A stretch of 64,000 bases of DNA from Paenibacillus xylanilyticus (GCF_009664365.1 NZ_CP044310.1:6201501-6265500); one strand, 5' to 3'. Counted from the first letter of the stretch, positions 34,960 through 43,335 are shown. Notes: generated from the sequence alone by a model not told the origin. Made by a program: numbers and translations.

Positions 34960-36036
34960 TCATCTGGAGGTAGCCGGATACGTGGACACTGTTCTGCTAT
35001 CCGGTAGTTCCCCACCCATGGAGACGGTCCATTGCTGATACTTCCGGTACGCAGCACCGCTATCCAGTAAACCTTGGCAGGTATAGATGCCCTCTTCAAT
35101 CGAATTGACACGGCCTGTTACATACAGACGGAAGCCACCATTCAACAACACCTGATTCACAAAAGCGATATGCCCCTCTCCGCTGAGCACCGATTGTGCC
35201 ACTTCAAGCTGCTTCGCGGCTGTCCATGCCATCTCAGGTACAGGAATATCCAGCTCATAAGCGGCAGGGTCTACCAGTTCCAGTCTTGCATCTCCGTTTT
35301 CCACAGCATAAACACGTGTAGGCCGATCAATATACAGGTCTTCCGAACCTTCCATTCCCTGTACCACATAAGCACGGCGGTATCCAAAGCGGGTAAGCAG
35401 CTTCGCGATCCGATCCAGAAATGTATTATGAAATACGCCAAAAACAAGATACGGCGAATGGTTGTAATCAATCAGCTTCTCCGCTGTATTAAACACGGTA
35501 CGAAAGCCAAGTTCTTCACGAAGCGGTCTCAGCTGCCGAAGTGGACCGCACCACTCTTCGGAGGATACGTACATGACATCCGTTCTCTGCGCCGCCACTC
35601 TGGCTTCTTCCCGATCCATTTTCCTTGTATCAATACCCGCTTCCCTGAGCAGCGTGGACAGGGTTACCCCCCACTTGGGCGGCAGAGGCTCGCTTCCGTG
35701 CAATGTCACCGGAAGCCCGGCAGCTGCCAGTACAAAGGCAACCGGAAAGGTAGCCATGAACGATTTGGTCCGTCCATCATAAGGACCTGCGCAGTCAAGT
35801 CCATCGTGAAATACAGACAGACGGTCTGCGCTGTTCCGGCATGCATGAACAAAGGCCTCCAGTTCTTCGACATTCTCCATCTTCATTCGCTCCGCCATTA
35901 GAAAAGCGGCTGTCTGAGCAGGTGACACCTCCTGTCTCAGAATGTGCTCGGCTACAGCCAGCGCCTCGGCATAATTCAGATCACGCGAACCGCGCTTTCC
36001 ACGTCCAACCTCCCTGAGAATCTCAGACATATCCAT
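34960..36036 (-). CDS. TrpD-like (anthranilate phosphoribosyltransferase family) protein of the nitrite cluster
   Basis: 358 residues with the nucleoside-phosphorylase/phosphoribosyltransferase fold: N-terminal helical domain (LNYAEALAVAEHILRQEVSP AQTAAFLMAERMK), then an alpha/beta domain. The PRPP-binding GTGGD and KHGNR-type motifs of true TrpD are replaced (CAGPYDGRTKSF, LHGSEPLPPKWG), so it is probably not a tryptophan enzyme. No trp genes are near. It follows the ANTAR gene by 18 nt, with AAAGGAGG 7 nt before ATG 36036; both face nirB. A role linked to nitrate/nitrite assimilation or cofactor supply is inferred from context only. Confidence 0.75.
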   Translation of the reverse strand: MDMSEILREVGRGKRGSRDLNYAEALAVAEHILRQEVSPAQTAAFLMAERMKMENVEELEAFVHACRNSADRLSVFHDGLDCAGPYDGRTKSFMATFPVAFVLAAAGLPVTLHGSEPLPPKWGVTLSTLLREAGIDTRKMDREEARVAAQRTDVMYVSSEEWCGPLRQLRPLREELGFRTVFNTAEKLIDYNHSPYLVFGVFHNTFLDRIAKLLTRFGYRRAYVVQGMEGSEDLYIDRPTRVYAVENGDARLELVDPAAYELDIPVPEMAWTAAKQLEVAQSVLSGEGHIAFVNQVLLNGGFRLYVTGRVNSIEEGIYTCQGLLDSGAAYRKYQQWTVSMGGELPDSRTVSTYPATSR

Positions 36037-36054
36037 GATGCATCCTCCTTTCAA

Positions 36055-36648
36055 TTACGACTGGAGCAGTTGATGCGCCTTCACGATTGCCGTGGCGACA
36101 TCCACCATCCGTTTACGTTCATCCATGGCTCTCTTGCGTAACAGGTCATAGGCTTCCGACTCGGAGATCTGTTTCAGATCACATAAAATGGCCTTCGCCA
36201 TATCAATCCACTTTCGATCCTCAAGCCGGGACTGCAGCTGTTTCCGTTCCTGCTCCCACTGCTTGCGTTCCATATAACGCTTGGCTGCAAAGTGCAGCGT
36301 CCAGTGTATCTCAGGCCCAATCATGGATGGGGTCAGTATTCCATCCAACGAGGCCTCTACCTCGCAGGATTCTACTGAGGAAGAGGCTGTATCCGGTGCA
36401 CACCACCATATCAATGGGGTGTTCACCTTCCCCTTTCCCAGGCATCGTACCCAATATTCCACATCGGCCAGCGACAGATGCAGGATGGATGCCTCTGCTT
36501 CAGCTGCCAGCTTCAGAGCTTCCTTCTCACTGTCTGTCACCTGCACATGGTACCCGTTTGCCCCCAGCAATCTCTCAGGAGTTAGAGGGATTGCATCGGA
36601 TGAGGCCGCTATCGTTGGTTCTACACGGATGACCAATAAAGATCGCAT
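36055..36648 (-). CDS. ANTAR-domain antitermination regulator with pseudo-receiver
   Basis: 197 residues. The N-terminal ~100 resemble a response receiver, but the acidic pocket is IRVEP and the phosphoacceptor position appears to be His (SILHLSL instead of LLDI). A coiled coil (ERKQWEQERKQLQSRLEDRKW) leads into the ANTAR RNA-binding domain (IDMAKAILCDLKQISESEAY DLLRKRAMDERKRMVDVA). ANTAR proteins bind paired hexaloop hairpins and prevent termination; such a pair is present in the divergent nirB leader. Start ATG 36648 with GGGAGG 12 nt upstream. Confidence 0.88.
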   Translation of the reverse strand: MRSLLVIRVEPTIAASSDAIPLTPERLLGANGYHVQVTDSEKEALKLAAEAEASILHLSLADVEYWVRCLGKGKVNTPLIWWCAPDTASSSVESCEVEASLDGILTPSMIGPEIHWTLHFAAKRYMERKQWEQERKQLQSRLEDRKWIDMAKAILCDLKQISESEAYDLLRKRAMDERKRMVDVATAIVKAHQLLQS

Positions 36649-36722
36649 GATGGATCAATCCCTCCCTAATGCATAGGCAGAATGGTTAGCTTAAGCACCT
36701 AAAATGGTTCATCAAGTTAATA

Positions 36723-36739
36723 TGTTATATAACCTGACA
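36723..36739. promoter_or_regulatory. GlnR/TnrA box before the ANTAR gene
   Basis: TGTTATATAACCTGACA is an exact match to TGTNAN7TNACA. It lies 75 nt upstream of the ANTAR gene on the minus side, overlapping AT-rich TATATAAC that could be its -10 region. Confidence 0.65.
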
Positions 36740-36960
36740 ATATCTTAAGTTGAAAATATACATGTTTGAAACCAATGATGCATGTCGGTAAGCTGTTGGG
36801 CTAATTTCCATAATCATAAAAGGGTTCTTTTCTAACTCCGTCTCTTGTTATTGCCTAGGGTTGTATGCCTCTTCTCCCCTGTAACCGCTACGGCTGTTAG
36901 CTTGCGCGTTGCGATACACGCTGTTCGTTCATCGTTCAGTTCTCGATTCCATTACACACA

Positions 36961-36977
36961 TGTAAACATAATTAACT
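36961..36977. promoter_or_regulatory. Near-match GlnR/TnrA box upstream of nirB
   Basis: TGTAAACATAATTAACT differs from TGTNAN7TNACA only at the last base. Centred about 77 nt before the predicted nirB transcription start. Confidence 0.35.
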
Positions 36978-36999
36978 TCAAATTTCAAATACTTTTTTG

Positions 37000-37039
37000 T
37001 GTTAACTATATTGACATGAAAGGAAGGATCTTTTATAGT
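37000..37039 (+). promoter_or_regulatory. nirB promoter with overlapping GlnR/TnrA box
   Basis: Consensus-quality sigma-A promoter: TTGACA (37011-37016), 17-nt spacer, TATAGT (37034-37039); start expected near 37046. An exact nitrogen box TGTTAACTATATTGACA occupies 37000-37016, covering the -35 element. That geometry suggests repression by GlnR when nitrogen is plentiful. Confidence 0.75.
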
Positions 37040-37071
37040 TAGGCCATAACAACTCCATATTTGAACGATCA

Positions 37072-37116
37072 CAGTTACAACGGCGTAGCTGGTTGAAACG
37101 GCAATGAAGCCTGTTT
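37072..37116 (+). ncRNA. ANTAR-responsive two-hairpin leader element of nirB
   Basis: Hairpin 1: CAGTTAC [AACGGC] GTAGCTG (37072-37091, 7 bp with one G-U). Hairpin 2: AAACGGC [AATGAA] GCC-T-GTTT (37096-37116, 7 bp with one bulged U). Both loops are six bases with A at position 1 and G at position 4, the known ANTAR target pattern. The 3' arm of hairpin 2 overlaps the 5' arm of the terminator at 37107-37178, so the two structures exclude each other. Confidence 0.75.
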
Positions 37117-37188
37117 TGCAATCTCGGATCCATGGCATGCGTATGCATATACGCAGTCCCCCGAGGCATGACAGGCTTTTTCTATTTT
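37107..37188 (+). terminator. Leader terminator before nirB
   Basis: AAGCCTGT (37107-37114) pairs with ACAGGCTT (37171-37178), with inner stems CTCGG/CCGAG and GCGTAT/ATACGC, followed by TTTTTCTATTTTT. It lies between promoter and nirB, so nirB expression needs readthrough. Confidence 0.8.
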
Positions 37189-37242
37189 TCCGGAACGAAA
37201 AGCGAGGCAGTTCGCAGAATGGATCCAAGGGGGCTAATCACA

Positions 37243-39684
37243 ATGAGTACAACGAAAAAACTGGTGCTGGTCGGCAATGGTATGGCAGGTATTCGTACAA
37301 TTGAACATATTCTTAAACTCGCTCCGCATGCTTATGAAATTACGGTTTTTGGTGCTGAGCCGCACCCCAACTACAATCGCATCATGCTCTCCTCTGTACT
37401 TGCAGGCGGCACGAGCATTGAAGATATCGTAATCAACGAATGGAGCTGGTACGAGGATAACGGCATTCGGGTGTACCCAGGTGATCCCGTGATTCGGATC
37501 GATGCCGAGCGCAAGGAAGTGGTATCCCAGGCTGGTGTCCGCGCTTCATATGACGAGCTGATTCTGGCAACCGGATCACAGGCGTTCATTCTCCCAATAC
37601 CCGGAGCAGATAAGGAAGGTGTCATCGGTTTCCGTGATATCAAGGACTGTGAGACGATGATGGCAGCCTCGCATAAGTATCGCAAAGCAGCTGTAATCGG
37701 TGGCGGACTGCTTGGTCTGGAAGCCGCACGCGGACTGCTCAACCTGGGAATGGATGTCACCGTTATTCATATTAATGGACATCTGATGGACCGAAATCTA
37801 GACCTGCCTGCAGGCTTGATGCTCCAACGGGAGCTTGAGGAGCAGGGCATGAAGTTTCTTTTGAAAAAACATACGGAAGAAATTACGGGCAAACATCGCG
37901 TGAAATCACTGCGCTTCACAGATCAGACGGTGCTCGAGACCGATCTGGTTGTTATGGCTGTCGGCATTCGCCCTCAGGTTGAACTGGCCCGTCAGGCAGG
38001 CCTGAACGTGAACCGCGGTGTCATCGTAGATGATTACATGAACACCAGTATTCCTGGCATTTCGGCAGTCGGTGAATGTGCAGAGCACCGCGGCATCGCA
38101 TATGGATTGGTAGCCCCGCTGTATGAACAGGGCATGGTTCTGGCCAAACGCCTGGCCGGTGCAGCAACCGAAGGGTATGAAGGGTCTGTGACATCTACCA
38201 AGCTGAAGGTATCCGGCGTGGATGTATTCTCTGCAGGCCAATTCAAGGATGCGGCAGATACCCGCAGCATTCGTATACAGGACGACGTAGACGGGGTCTA
38301 CAAAAAGATGGTCTTGAAGGACGGACAGCTTATCGGAGCTGTACTGTTCGGAGATACCACAGACGGCGCTTCCCTCTTCTCCCTCATTAAAAGCGGAGAG
38401 AATATCGGTGGACGTGAAAAGGAAATCTTGCTCGGGGTATCCGCCGGCGGTTCAGGGTCCGGCCCATCTGCTGCTGAGCGGATGGCTGCTATGCCAGACG
38501 ATGAAATTGTCTGCGGCTGTAACGGTGTCACCAAAGCTGCCATTGGAGACGCAGTACTCAATAAGGGATGCAATACGCTTGGTGCCATCAAGTCTTGTAC
38601 CAAAGCTTCCGCCTCCTGTGGAGGATGTAAGCCCATTGTTGAATCGCTGCTCGTCCATTATGCAGGGGATGCTATCGGGGAACAGGTGAAGGAAGGCATC
38701 TGTGGTTGTACCTCCTACGACCGTGACGAGATCGTTGCCCAGATCAAAGAGATGGGGCTGAAAACCGTCAAGGAAGTCATGAATGTGCTTGGCTGGAATG
38801 AACCGGAAGGCTGTTCTAAATGTCGTCCGTCCCTTAACTATTACCTTGGCATGATCTGGCCTGCTGAGTACGAAGATGAGCGGGTATCCAAGTTCACGAA
38901 CGAACGCTACCACGCCAATATTCAAAAAGACGGAACCTATTCCGTCATTCCACGAATTTACGGAGGTGTCACTTCCCCAGCGGAACTGATCAAGATCGCG
39001 ACCGTTGCCGAGAAATATGATGTGCCGATGGTGAAGTTCACAGGTGGACAGCGCCTTGACCTGCTCGGTGTACAAAAGGAAAATTTGCCGAAGATCTGGG
39101 AAGAGCTCGATATGCCTTCCGGATTCGGTTATGGCAAGGCGCTGCGTACGGTAAAAACATGCGTCGGCAACACCTTCTGCCGCTTCGGAACTCAGGACTC
39201 CATTGAGATGGGCATTCGTCTGGAGAAGAAACTCGACAAAATGGTTGCTCCAGCCAAAGTGAAACTTGCGGTCTCTGGGTGTCCACGGAACTGCGCGGAA
39301 GCCACCATTAAGGATCTGGGTGTTGTCGCGATTGACGGTGCATGGGAACTGCACGTTGGCGGCAACGGCGGGGTCAAGGTCCGCGCAGCAGAATTACTGT
39401 GCACCGTGAAAACCGATGCCGAAGTCGAAGAGTGGACTTATGCTTATCTTCAATATTATAGAGAAAACGCACGCTGGAATGAGAGAACGGCAGCCTGGAT
39501 TGAACGTGTCGGTCTGGACCATGTGAAGAAGGCACTCGAAGACCGTGAAGAGCGCCTGGCTCTGGTCGAACGGCTTGAACTGACACTGGGCCGCACTGTT
39601 GATCCATGGAAGGAAATTATTGAAGACGAAAAATTGCGTAAAAACTTCACCCCACTTGCTGGCACCCAGCCGGCAGCCCACTAG
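37243..39684 (+). CDS. nirB: Assimilatory nitrite reductase [NAD(P)H], large subunit
   Basis: 813-residue cytoplasmic enzyme reducing nitrite to ammonium with NAD(P)H. FAD site GNGMAG (residues 11-16), NAD site IGGGLLGLEAARG, two BFD-type [2Fe-2S] regions (first cysteines CGC at 424-426, and CGCTSYDRDEI), ferredoxin-like half-domains, and the sirohaem/[4Fe-4S] cysteines 640, 646, 680 and 684 (CVGNTFC, GCPRNC). ATG 37243 is preceded by AGGGGG 9 nt away; a longer frame would begin inside the leader terminator and is rejected. First gene of nirB-nirD-nirC-cobA; controlled by the GlnR-like box and leader described above. Confidence 0.96.
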   Translation: MSTTKKLVLVGNGMAGIRTIEHILKLAPHAYEITVFGAEPHPNYNRIMLSSVLAGGTSIEDIVINEWSWYEDNGIRVYPGDPVIRIDAERKEVVSQAGVRASYDELILATGSQAFILPIPGADKEGVIGFRDIKDCETMMAASHKYRKAAVIGGGLLGLEAARGLLNLGMDVTVIHINGHLMDRNLDLPAGLMLQRELEEQGMKFLLKKHTEEITGKHRVKSLRFTDQTVLETDLVVMAVGIRPQVELARQAGLNVNRGVIVDDYMNTSIPGISAVGECAEHRGIAYGLVAPLYEQGMVLAKRLAGAATEGYEGSVTSTKLKVSGVDVFSAGQFKDAADTRSIRIQDDVDGVYKKMVLKDGQLIGAVLFGDTTDGASLFSLIKSGENIGGREKEILLGVSAGGSGSGPSAAERMAAMPDDEIVCGCNGVTKAAIGDAVLNKGCNTLGAIKSCTKASASCGGCKPIVESLLVHYAGDAIGEQVKEGICGCTSYDRDEIVAQIKEMGLKTVKEVMNVLGWNEPEGCSKCRPSLNYYLGMIWPAEYEDERVSKFTNERYHANIQKDGTYSVIPRIYGGVTSPAELIKIATVAEKYDVPMVKFTGGQRLDLLGVQKENLPKIWEELDMPSGFGYGKALRTVKTCVGNTFCRFGTQDSIEMGIRLEKKLDKMVAPAKVKLAVSGCPRNCAEATIKDLGVVAIDGAWELHVGGNGGVKVRAAELLCTVKTDAEVEEWTYAYLQYYRENARWNERTAAWIERVGLDHVKKALEDREERLALVERLELTLGRTVDPWKEIIEDEKLRKNFTPLAGTQPAAH

Positions 39685-39700
39685 AAGAGGAGGATCAGCG

Positions 39701-40018
39701 ATGAATCGATTGCGAATTGGACATCTGGCGGATATTGATGAAAAGGGAGCACGGACATTTACAGTCTTGGACACCGAGATTGCCGTCTTCAAATTGAGTG
39801 ATGGAACACTGCACGCCGTAGAGAATCGCTGCCCTCACAAGGGCGGCAGGCTGTCAGAAGGCATGGTATGTGGAACGGCTGTCCATTGCCCACTGCATGA
39901 CTGGAAAATCGACCTTCGCAGTGGCAAGGTACATGAGCCGGACGATGGATGTCTGAACACATATAAAACCGAGGTCGATGATCACAGCGGTGAGATCTAC
40001 ATTACCATTGCAGGTTAG
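39701..40018 (+). CDS. nirD: Nitrite reductase small subunit (Rieske-type)
   Basis: 105 residues with a Rieske fold. Cluster ligands are complete: Cys44-x-His46 and Cys63-x2-His66 (NRCPHKGG, HCPLHDW), unlike enterobacterial NirD where they are lost, so it probably carries a [2Fe-2S] centre. GGAGG lies 7 nt before ATG 39701, 16 nt after nirB. Confidence 0.93.
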   Translation: MNRLRIGHLADIDEKGARTFTVLDTEIAVFKLSDGTLHAVENRCPHKGGRLSEGMVCGTAVHCPLHDWKIDLRSGKVHEPDDGCLNTYKTEVDDHSGEIYITIAG

Positions 40019-40068
40019 TCTTTAACCAGAAGATATGCCTGACATCATGAATGAGGGAGGCGTGCACG

Positions 40069-40950
40069 ATGGATTTTGTTAAACCGGCAGAAGTCCTGCA
40101 ATCGATGGTGGACGCAGGCGAGAATAAAGCCAGAATGAACCGGGTGCAGATGTTAATCCGTGGTTTTCTGGCCGGTGCAATTCTCGCTTTTGCAACAACG
40201 CTGGCATATACCGCTGTATCTCAAACTTCCATTGGTTTGGCAGGTGCACTGATATTCCCTGCAGGGTTCGTGATCATTATTCTGCTCGGACTTGAGCTCG
40301 TGACAGGCAGCTTCGCCATGATTCCACTCGCGGTTATGACACGCAGAGTCACCCTGATGGATATGCTGCGTAATTACTTTTGGGTCATTGCAGGCCATAT
40401 ACTTGGATGCCTGTTCTACGCTCTGTTATATGAACTCACACTGACGAAGATGGGAACCGACATGAGCAGTCCCCTTGTTCAAACGCTGATTCAGACCAGC
40501 GAAGCCAAGACGCTCGGATATCAGCATCTGGGCGGCGCAGGTATTGTTTTGGTCATCATTAAGGCTATTCTATGTAACTGGATGGTGACACTAGGTGCGG
40601 TCATGGCGATGACGTCCACCTCCACACTCGGTAAAATCGTGGCCATGTGGCTGCCGATTACGATTTTTTTTGCTCAAGGATTCGAACACGCTGTTGTAAA
40701 TATGTTTGTCATCCCGGCAGGTATAATGCTGGGTGCTGATGTCAGTATTGCCGACTGGTGGCTGTGGAATCAGATTCCGGTGCTGTTTGGCAATTTCATT
40801 GGTGGTGCCCTATTCACCGGGTTAGGGCTGTACGCTGCACACCGCTGGGGAAACCCCATCCCGATGGCATCCAAACTCGCAACCATCCATGGCGGTCGTT
40901 CAGGACTGGGTAATGCAGAGTCTGCGTCCAGACTGGGGACACGATCATGA
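40069..40950 (+). CDS. nirC: Formate/nitrite transporter family protein
   Basis: 293-residue FNT channel with six membrane segments. Family marks: IFPAGFVIIILLGLELVTGS and the second half-repeat QGFEHAVVNMFVIPAGI with the pore histidine. Its place in the nitrite reductase operon indicates nitrite uptake or export. The start is ATG 40069 (GGGAGG 8 nt upstream). Its stop overlaps the cobA start by four bases (ATGA). The C-terminal ~25 residues are hydrophilic. Confidence 0.92.
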   Translation: MDFVKPAEVLQSMVDAGENKARMNRVQMLIRGFLAGAILAFATTLAYTAVSQTSIGLAGALIFPAGFVIIILLGLELVTGSFAMIPLAVMTRRVTLMDMLRNYFWVIAGHILGCLFYALLYELTLTKMGTDMSSPLVQTLIQTSEAKTLGYQHLGGAGIVLVIIKAILCNWMVTLGAVMAMTSTSTLGKIVAMWLPITIFFAQGFEHAVVNMFVIPAGIMLGADVSIADWWLWNQIPVLFGNFIGGALFTGLGLYAAHRWGNPIPMASKLATIHGGRSGLGNAESASRLGTRS

Positions 40951-41717
40951 GCCGGGGCCTGGTAAGTATCGTAGGTGCTGGACCTGGAGATCCGGAACTC
41001 ATTACGGTGAAAGCTCTGAGACGCATTCAAACGGCAGATGTACTGCTGTATGACCGACTGGTGAATGATGACTTGCTTGCCGAAGCTCCTGATGCAGCAC
41101 TCCGGATCTATTGCGGGAAGGCCCCTGGGCTGCATTCCATGAGTCAGGAGATGATTGGTCGGTTACTGGTTGCTCACGCTGCGGAAGGCAAACAGGTGGT
41201 TCGGCTCAAAGGCGGTGACCCGTTCATCTTCGGGCGCGGCGGTGAAGAAGCTCTCGTGCTGGCTGAAGCCGGAATTCCTTTTGAGGTCATTCCTGGCATC
41301 ACCTCTGCTGTGGGCACTTCCGCCTCATCCCTGATTCCGTTAACCCATCGGGGAGTGGCTTCAACCTTCGCTTGTGTCACAGGTACAGGGAGTGATGGCC
41401 GTGTATCTTCCGTTCGCTGGGATCTGCTCGCCCACAGTGTTGACACGCTGGTAATCTACATGGGTATCAGCCAATTACCCCTCATTCAACGTGAATTGCT
41501 GCAATCCGGCAAAAGCAGCAGTACACCAGCAGCCTTGATTGAACGCGGAACCACCGCGAACGAACGAATCATTACCGGCACACTCGGCCAGCTTTACGCT
41601 CTTTCCCTTTCAGAGAAGGTTAATAACCCTGCGCTAATCATCATTGGCGAAGCCGTTCTCGTACGCGAACAACTGATTCAGCTCCAGCAAGCAGCAGATA
41701 CCTCTATGACGGGATAG
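40947..41717 (+). CDS. cobA: Uroporphyrinogen-III C-methyltransferase
   Basis: 256 residues. It makes precorrin-2 from uroporphyrinogen III using two S-adenosylmethionine, the first step towards the sirohaem needed by NirB. Motifs: VGAGPGDPELIT, YDRLV, VVRLKGGDPFIFGRGGEE, PGITSA, VIYMG. No dehydrogenase/ferrochelatase domain is fused, so those steps are encoded elsewhere. Translationally coupled to nirC. Confidence 0.95.
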   Translation: MSRGLVSIVGAGPGDPELITVKALRRIQTADVLLYDRLVNDDLLAEAPDAALRIYCGKAPGLHSMSQEMIGRLLVAHAAEGKQVVRLKGGDPFIFGRGGEEALVLAEAGIPFEVIPGITSAVGTSASSLIPLTHRGVASTFACVTGTGSDGRVSSVRWDLLAHSVDTLVIYMGISQLPLIQRELLQSGKSSSTPAALIERGTTANERIITGTLGQLYALSLSEKVNNPALIIIGEAVLVREQLIQLQQAADTSMTG

Positions 41718-41735
41718 CTGCCTGCTTCCCTTTTC

Positions 41736-42374
41736 TTAATCCAACAGCATACGTTCGTGAATGGTCCGACCCTTCTGTCCTGGTTCAATCAGCAGACGGG
41801 TCGGTTTGATGTTTATTAATGCCGTCAACTGCTCTCCCATATAATGCGCAGAATATTTGAATCCTATCTCTGCCCAGTGCATGATGACACCCACCGTGGC
41901 AGATATCAGGTAGCTCAGCATAATATCATAATTGATTGTGTACTCACTATCTTCAGTTACCAGCACGAAATCCTCGGTCAAGTAAGTCCGGAACATATTG
42001 CATAGCCTTAGGGCCATATCACCATGCATGGTCATCAAGGCACGGAAGACATCCTGATGAGCTTCAATATATTCAAATACCGGCATAGTTGAAGGAAGTA
42101 ATCCGGTCATATCCACTTCCTTTAATTCAGCATACGGTTTGGCATAGGCTTGGCCCACTCCCTGCATGAAATCCTCCAAAATGAAATCAAGCAGCTCCGG
42201 CTTGCCAGGAAAATGCAAATAAAAAGTGCCCCGATTGTAATCTGCACGCTCTGTAATGTCACGAATGGTGACGGCGTCGGCTCCCTTTTCCAATATTAAT
42301 GAAACCGTCGCAGCGATAATCGCATCCTGCGTTCTTCGTGCTCTCCGGTCCTGGGGGTGTTCGATAATCAACAT
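41736..42374 (-). CDS. TetR-family transcriptional regulator
   Basis: 212 residues. The N-terminal helix-turn-helix reads AVTIRDITERADYNRGTFYLHF; the C-terminal part (about 60-212) is the ligand-binding helical bundle of the TetR_C YcdC/34 kind. It is divergent from a short-chain dehydrogenase and probably represses it: an inverted repeat TGTGTC-N8-GACATA (42425-42444) lies between them. AAAGGAGG is 5 nt before ATG 42374. It is convergent with cobA, with no clear terminator between. Confidence 0.9.
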   Translation of the reverse strand: MLIIEHPQDRRARRTQDAIIAATVSLILEKGADAVTIRDITERADYNRGTFYLHFPGKPELLDFILEDFMQGVGQAYAKPYAELKEVDMTGLLPSTMPVFEYIEAHQDVFRALMTMHGDMALRLCNMFRTYLTEDFVLVTEDSEYTINYDIMLSYLISATVGVIMHWAEIGFKYSAHYMGEQLTALINIKPTRLLIEPGQKGRTIHERMLLD

Positions 42375-42424
42375 TTTCGCCTCCTTTGTCCATTATTGTA
42401 ACCTAAATGAACACCGCTTACATC

Positions 42425-42490
42425 TGTGTCCGATACCAGACATATACGCTGTCAATGATTATTGTCACACCGTTATGTATATCTTAACAT
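42425..42490 (+). promoter_or_regulatory. TetR/SDR divergent control region
   Basis: Inverted repeat TGTGTC-N8-GACATA (42425-42444, 5 of 6 bases paired), followed by a probable sigma-A promoter TTGTCA (42462-42467), 17 nt, TAACAT (42485-42490) for the SDR gene. The repeat is a candidate TetR operator. Confidence 0.4.
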
Positions 42491-42570
42491 TGAGACAGGA
42501 AAGATAGACGACAGGTTGAAACTTTTTTTAAAGAAAAACCTGCCAATAACGAATAAGGAGCGAATATATC

Positions 42571-43335
42571 ATGAGTACTTATACACATACAGCAGTTATT
42601 ACAGGAGCTGCCGGAGGCATTGGTAAAGAATTGGCACGCAGACTGGCTGAACGTAAAATCAATCTGGTTCTGGTGGATCTGAACGAAGAAGCCATTCAAA
42701 AAACAATCACTGAACTGAACCTCGACAAAGAGCATGTGATTGCGGTAAAAGCAAACGTATCCCAGGAAGCAGACGTGAAAAACTATGTTCAAAAAGCACT
42801 CGATGCTTTTGGCAGAATCGACTACTTTGCCAATAACGCAGGTATTGAAGGCCCAACCGGTCTGATCGAAGATCTCAGCGTTGAAGCACTGGATGCGGTA
42901 TATAACGTTAACGTTCGTGGCGTATTCCTTGGTCTGCAAAATGTTATTCCAGTAATGAAAAAACAAAAATCCGGTGCGATTCTGAACACCTCTTCCCTTG
43001 CAGGTCTGATGGGTGCTCCAGCCGTATCCCCATATATTATGTCCAAACATGCCGTAGTAGGTCTCACTCGTACTGCAGCAAATGAACTTGCACCTTACAA
43101 TATCCGGGTAAACGCGGTATTGCCAGGAACGATTAACACTCGTATGATGCGTCAAATCGAAGCAAACTCCGGTGACGTGGAAAACTACCAAGATGCTACT
43201 GTAGCCAGCATTCCAATGGGACGTTATGGCGAACCAGAAGAAGTGGCAGCCGTAATGAACTTCCTCTTGTCTGAAGATGCTTCTTATGTAACAGCATCCC
43301 TCTACACTGTAGATGGCGGCATGATGGGTCAATAA
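42571..43335 (+). CDS. Short-chain dehydrogenase/reductase
   Basis: 254-residue classical SDR. TGAAGGIG cofactor motif (residues 11-18), NNAG, catalytic Ser (NTSSLAG) and YIMSK, and C-terminal YTVDGGMMG. Asp at the end of strand 2 (LVDLNE) favours NAD(H). Substrate unknown; the divergent TetR gene suggests induction by a small molecule. AAGGAG lies 10 nt upstream of the ATG. Its AT-leaning, regular codon use suggests good expression. Confidence 0.92.
   Translation: MSTYTHTAVITGAAGGIGKELARRLAERKINLVLVDLNEEAIQKTITELNLDKEHVIAVKANVSQEADVKNYVQKALDAFGRIDYFANNAGIEGPTGLIEDLSVEALDAVYNVNVRGVFLGLQNVIPVMKKQKSGAILNTSSLAGLMGAPAVSPYIMSKHAVVGLTRTAANELAPYNIRVNAVLPGTINTRMMRQIEANSGDVENYQDATVASIPMGRYGEPEEVAAVMNFLLSEDASYVTASLYTVDGGMMGQ

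Noticed and set aside
37091-37106. Alternative second leader hairpin GTTG [AAACGG] CAAT
   Set aside because: Only 4 bp and the loop has C, not G, at position 4; the hairpin with loop AATGAA pairs better and overlaps the terminator.
37132-37242. Upstream extension of nirB by 37 codons
   Set aside because: It would start within the leader terminator and add sequence unlike NirB; ATG 37243 has a proper ribosome site.
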